Part shown: positions 61,057-64,000 of the stretch, piece after piece
Numbering within the stretch: position 1 is the first letter of the stretch
Layout of the letters: every line of letters starts with the position of its first letter
Assembly: GCF_002113125.1 (NCBI RefSeq)
Contig: NZ_NEJP01000002.1
Coordinates: forward strand, 186,001-250,000
Source: Pseudomonas sp. B20(2017)
Lineage (GTDB): Bacteria; Pseudomonadota; Gammaproteobacteria; Pseudomonadales; Pseudomonadaceae
DNA length: 64,000 nt
Direction of reading: 5' to 3'
The notes under the pieces: model-generated
Told to the model about the DNA's origin: nothing
Databases searched by the model: none
The model's input: only the letters and a program-made list of their open reading frames with translations
Translations under genes and position numbers: made by a program

Positions 61057-61188
61057 TTCGCGAGCAAGCTCGCTCCCACAGGTTCGAAGTGAACCTTGAG
61101 ATTTGCACCGTCCCTGTGGAAGCTCCCTCAGGTTCAAAGTGAACCTTGAGGTTTGCACGGTCCCTGTGGGAGCTGGCTTGCCAGCGAA
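61057..61188. repeat. REP locus H with 50-bp tandem repeat
   Basis: A REP (61057-61080, minus) and a different REP subtype with core GCTGGCTTGC (61165-61188, plus) flank two near-identical 50-bp units (61079-61128 and 61129-61178). Each unit has a GGTTC(A/G)AAGTGAACC palindrome. They sit in the 271-bp gap between the permease and ADP-ribosylglycohydrolase genes. Confidence 0.88.
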
Positions 61189-61201
61189 GGCGACAGTCCA
61201 A

Positions 61202-62200
61202 TCAACGCAGGGCCAAAAGCCCCTGCACCAACGGTTCCAGCTCCAGATCATTGACGGCCTTCACCGTTTCAATCATCGGTGCCGGCCAGCTCTGCAGGCC
61301 CAGGCAGGCCCCGAGCATGGCGCCGAGAATCGCAGCGATGGTGTCGGTGTCGCCACCCAGGCTCGCGGCCATGCATAGCGCATCGAACGGCGTCATTTCA
61401 CCGACCGCGACTTGCTGCGCGAGGGCGAACGAAACCACCACCGATTCCTGCGACGCCACCGAAGTGCCGATCACGTCGTACAGCAGATCCGCGAGCAACA
61501 TCGGGTCGCTCTCGACACTGATGCTGCGCGCCCAACTGATCCGCGACGCGATGCGCCCACCGGCTACCCAGTGCCCGTGCGCTTCCGCTTGCTGGGCGAT
61601 CTGCTGGCCAAGGTTCAGCGCCTCGCCCAGATCCAGGCCGTTGATGCCGGCCGAAACCACCGCCGCCACCGCCGCCGCGCTGGAAATCCCCAGTGTGGTG
61701 TTGTGAGTGACCTGACACGCCTGCACCACCGCCGCGATAAAGCGCTCGGGATCGGCGACATCCGCCGCGATTCCCACCGGGGTGATGCGCATCGCTGCGC
61801 CGTTTGTGGTGCCGTAGCGGCCAGCCTCTTCGGGCGAATGGCCGGCGAGGATCATTTCGATCGCACGTTTGGTCGACGGGCCGAGCAAGTCCTGCGAGCC
61901 TTTGGCCTGCATCTCGGCTTCCCACTCGATCAGCCGTTGCGCGAGCACCGCCGGTTCGATCCGGCCGCGACCTTCGACCAGCAACTCGCCGACCAGAATC
62001 GCCTGTTCAGTGTCATCGGTGATCGAGCCCTTGGGCATGTTCGCGGCAATCGGCTGCAAGGGGCCGGCGTCTTGCAGATCGGTGATCTGGCCGAAGCGCT
62101 GCTTGATGGTTTCGCGGTTCAGGGATTGCGTCGGCATGCCCAGCGCGTCGCCGAGGGCCAGGCCGTAAAACGCGCCCAGGGCACGGTCGAGGGCGGTCAT
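61202..62200 (-). CDS. ADP-ribosylglycohydrolase family protein (YegU/DraG-like)
   Basis: The 332-residue protein has the ADP-ribosylglycohydrolase fold with family metal-site residues: DALGMPTQ near the start, DDTEQAILVGELL in the first third and GGDTDTIAAILGAMLG near the end (Asp pair binding magnesium). Relatives remove ADP-ribose from proteins or cleave N-glycosidic bonds in nucleoside-like compounds. Its ATG overlaps the stop of the GntR gene (ATGA), with GGAG upstream. It corresponds to YegU of the E. coli yegTUV locus. Confidence 0.9.
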   Translation of the reverse strand: MTALDRALGAFYGLALGDALGMPTQSLNRETIKQRFGQITDLQDAGPLQPIAANMPKGSITDDTEQAILVGELLVEGRGRIEPAVLAQRLIEWEAEMQAKGSQDLLGPSTKRAIEMILAGHSPEEAGRYGTTNGAAMRITPVGIAADVADPERFIAAVVQACQVTHNTTLGISSAAAVAAVVSAGINGLDLGEALNLGQQIAQQAEAHGHWVAGGRIASRISWARSISVESDPMLLADLLYDVIGTSVASQESVVVSFALAQQVAVGEMTPFDALCMAASLGGDTDTIAAILGAMLGACLGLQSWPAPMIETVKAVNDLELEPLVQGLLALR

Positions 62201-62910
62201 TTTGATTCTCCAAATTGCAGGTGCAGACGGAAATGCACCGGGTCGAGCAGGCTTTCGACCTGTTCCATGAAACGGTTTTGCCGGTCGTAGGTGGTGCGCA
62301 ATGCCTTGAGGAACACCGAGCCCTCAGCGCGGCCGAGCAGTTCGGCGTCCACAGTGTTGAGCGGTTCGGCGCCGATCCATTGATCGCCGCGCTCACCGAC
62401 GTAACCGTAGGCGGCCAGGGTGATGGTCAGGGAATTGTCGATCAGGCCGACTCGCGGCAGGCTTTCCAGGCCTCCACTCGCGGGCATCAGAGAGCGTTCA
62501 AGGGAGACCGCCGTGCCATCGTTGGAACGGCGGCGACGTTCGAGCAGAATGAATTGATCGGAACCGAAACGCGGCAGCAGATCCTCGCGAGTCACGGCTT
62601 CCAGACGCAGCACTTCAGTGTTGATCAGCGCCCCGCTATCGGCCAGCGCCTGGGCCCAGCCGCTCTGCTGGTCGAGCACCACGCCGTCGAAAGTGACAAT
62701 AGAACCGACTCCACTTTGCGTGGCGATGTATTTGCGCCGCTTCAGTTCGGCCAGCGCTTCGCGCAACGTGCCACGGCTGACGTTGAATTCCTGAGCCAAC
62801 TGATGTTCGCCGGGCAACAGAAAGCCGTCCTCCAGGAGGCCGCTTTCGATGCGCCGGATGAGTTCGTCGACCACCCGTTGTTTCTTGTCAAATCGTACCT
62901 GTCTAATCAT
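62197..62910 (-). CDS. GntR/HutC-family transcriptional regulator
   Basis: The 237-residue protein has an N-terminal GntR winged helix (about 5-72; LLPGEHQLAQEFNVSRGTLREALAELKRRKYI) and a UTRA effector domain (about 90-232). It is the first gene of the operon with the glycohydrolase, permease and kinase, so it is likely their self-regulating repressor, and it corresponds to YegW by position. The ATG at 62910 has no clear ribosome-binding site; upstream TTGTAC...GGTACGA elements near 62880-62910 might be part of the operator. An alternative start was not found. Confidence 0.87.
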   Translation of the reverse strand: MIRQVRFDKKQRVVDELIRRIESGLLEDGFLLPGEHQLAQEFNVSRGTLREALAELKRRKYIATQSGVGSIVTFDGVVLDQQSGWAQALADSGALINTEVLRLEAVTREDLLPRFGSDQFILLERRRRSNDGTAVSLERSLMPASGGLESLPRVGLIDNSLTITLAAYGYVGERGDQWIGAEPLNTVDAELLGRAEGSVFLKALRTTYDRQNRFMEQVESLLDPVHFRLHLQFGESK

Positions 62911-62993
62911 GTACAAAGTGATAACCGAAACAAGACAGGACGAGCAAGGAGTATTTATCTGGAAGTGACGGAAGGTTCGGTAGATACGTGACC

Positions 62994-63082
62994 TGTGGGA
63001 GCGAGCTTGCTCGCGATAAGGCCTGCACATCCGACATCAAAGTGCCGGATCTACCGCTATCGCGAGCAAGCTCGCTCCCACA
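62994..63082. repeat. REP inverted pair I
   Basis: REP copies 62994-63017 (plus) and 63059-63082 (minus), TGTGGG ends outward, spacer 41 bp, between the regulator gene and araH. Confidence 0.93.
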
Positions 63083-63094
63083 GGGTATTGCAGA

Positions 63095-64000
63095 TTACCG
63101 TTGCTTGAGACGGTCGATGACGACAGCCAACAGCAGAATCGAACCCCGAATCACGTACTGATAAAACGTGTCGATATTCTTCAGATTCATCGCATTCTCG
63201 ATAATCGCCAGAATCAGCACTCCGGCAATCACATGCCGGATCATCCCGATCCCGCCACTCAACGACACCCCACCCAACACGCAAGCCGAAATCACCGTCA
63301 ACTCAAACCCCTGCCCGATCATCGGCTGACCCGAAGTCATCCGCGAAGCCAGAATCACACCCGCCAGTGCACCGATCACCCCATGCACCGCGAAGATGAT
63401 GATCTTCGTCCGGTCAACATTCACCCCTGCCAGCAGCGCCGCTTCCTGGTTGCCACCAATGGCCATGGTGTTACGCCCGTAGGTCGTGTAATTCAGCAGC
63501 CAGCCGAAAAACAGGAAGCAGACGATGGTGATCAGGATCGGCACCGGCACGCCGAACAACTGGCCATTGCCGAACACGAAGAACGATTCCTGCGACACGC
63601 CCACCGCTTTGCCGTTGGCAAAAATGTAGGCCAGGCCACGGACGATCTGCATGGTCGCCAGCGTCGTGATCAGCGCATTGACCCGCAACTTGGCGATCAC
63701 GATGCCGTTGATCAGCCCGACGATAAGCCCCATCACCAGCGCCGCGCTGACGCCGAGAAACACGCTGTTGGTGTCGCGCATCACCACCGCCGCAACCACG
63801 CCGGCGCAGGCAATCACCGAACCCACCGACAGGTCGAAATGCCCCGACGCCAGGCAATACAACATGGTGCACGCGGCAATCCCGGTGGTGGAAATCGCCA
63901 GGCCCAGGCCACGCATGTTCAGCGGCGAGAGGAAGTTGTCGATCAGCAAGGTGCAGGCGACAAAAATGCCCACCGCCGCCAGCAGCATCACCCAGTCATC
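63095..64000 (-). CDS. araH: L-arabinose ABC transporter permease AraH (5' end beyond window)
   Basis: The window ends inside this gene; codons for at least 301 residues are visible and a short N-terminal part (about 20 residues in relatives) is missing. It is a BPD_transp_2-type permease with about eight helices in view and the conserved GGNQEAALLAGVNVDRTKIIIFA loop. LLIDNFLSPLNMRGLGLAISTTGIAACTMLYCLASGHFDLSVGS and the end VIRGSILLLAVVIDRLKQR match AraH closely. It imports L-arabinose with AraF and AraG, which should lie outside, to the right. A ribose permease (RbsC) is the main alternative. Its stop lies 12 bp from REP pair I. Confidence 0.88.
   Translation of the reverse strand, partial: DDWVMLLAAVGIFVACTLLIDNFLSPLNMRGLGLAISTTGIAACTMLYCLASGHFDLSVGSVIACAGVVAAVVMRDTNSVFLGVSAALVMGLIVGLINGIVIAKLRVNALITTLATMQIVRGLAYIFANGKAVGVSQESFFVFGNGQLFGVPVPILITIVCFLFFGWLLNYTTYGRNTMAIGGNQEAALLAGVNVDRTKIIIFAVHGVIGALAGVILASRMTSGQPMIGQGFELTVISACVLGGVSLSGGIGMIRHVIAGVLILAIIENAMNLKNIDTFYQYVIRGSILLLAVVIDRLKQR

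Overview
The window is chromosomal DNA of a fluorescent pseudomonad, most likely the Pseudomonas fluorescens group. The evidence is high-G+C coding on both strands, Pseudomonas-typical families (MupP/YciK, MnmC, the NAGGN osmolyte operon, ETF/ETF-QO, a CsrA/Rsm paralogue) and nine loci of the inverted REP motif beginning TGTGGGAGCGAGCTTGCTCG. No tRNA, rRNA, CRISPR array or integrase was seen. About 58 protein genes are supported, two of them cut by the window edges (mupP at the left, araH at the right).

Layout. 1-5.6 kb: mupP end, yciK, a diguanylate cyclase with an RpoN-type promoter, a TenA/haem-oxygenase-fold protein and an RbdA-like GGDEF-EAL protein. 5.8-9.95 kb: a giant DUF6543-type toxin with a C-terminal deaminase-like motif. 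10-16 kb: ABC exporter, DsbA-like protein, trhO, bolA-family gene, DUF2059 gene and fumC. From memory this matches the PAO1 PA0854-PA0861 order, with the toxin gene inserted. 16-22.5 kb: EamA transporter, DUF6316, thiolase, pap and mnmC. 22.5-27.3 kb: a second giant toxin, with leucine-rich repeats and a NEL-type E3 ubiquitin ligase C terminus. 27.6-32.5 kb: the three-gene N-acetylglutaminylglutamine amide (NAGGN) operon, followed by yheU and csrA. 33-42.5 kb: ynfA, SDR, a missed 50-residue DUF3309 protein, an LTA-synthase-like sulfatase, START protein, YkgJ protein, MocR regulator and a lipoprotein/OmpA operon. 42.6-46.5 kb: etfBA divergent from etf-QO, with a PsrA-like operator and a MITE-like element between them. 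46.6-54 kb: AraC regulator with alcohol dehydrogenase, then the galactonate (dgo) operon with its IclR regulator. 54-58.4 kb: small exported proteins, GNAT, HD and MFS genes. 58.5-62.9 kb: a GntR / ADP-ribosylglycohydrolase / NCS1 permease / PfkB operon resembling E. coli yegTUVW. The window ends in araH.

How the genes work together. The dgo genes form a complete route from imported galactonate to pyruvate plus glyceraldehyde-3-phosphate; an operator, promoter and Hfq/Crc-type motif can be read in front of them. ETF passes electrons from acyl-CoA oxidation to ETF-QO and the quinone pool, in line with a fatty-acid-responsive PsrA site. Two c-di-GMP enzymes lie within 4.3 kb of each other, suggesting motility/biofilm control.

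The most unusual content is the pair of lone giant DUF6543-type toxins in otherwise conserved backbone, the Shine-Dalgarno-covering inverted repeat in front of the NAGGN operon, the structured element in the etf intergenic region, and the yegTUVW-like nucleoside/ADP-ribose cluster.
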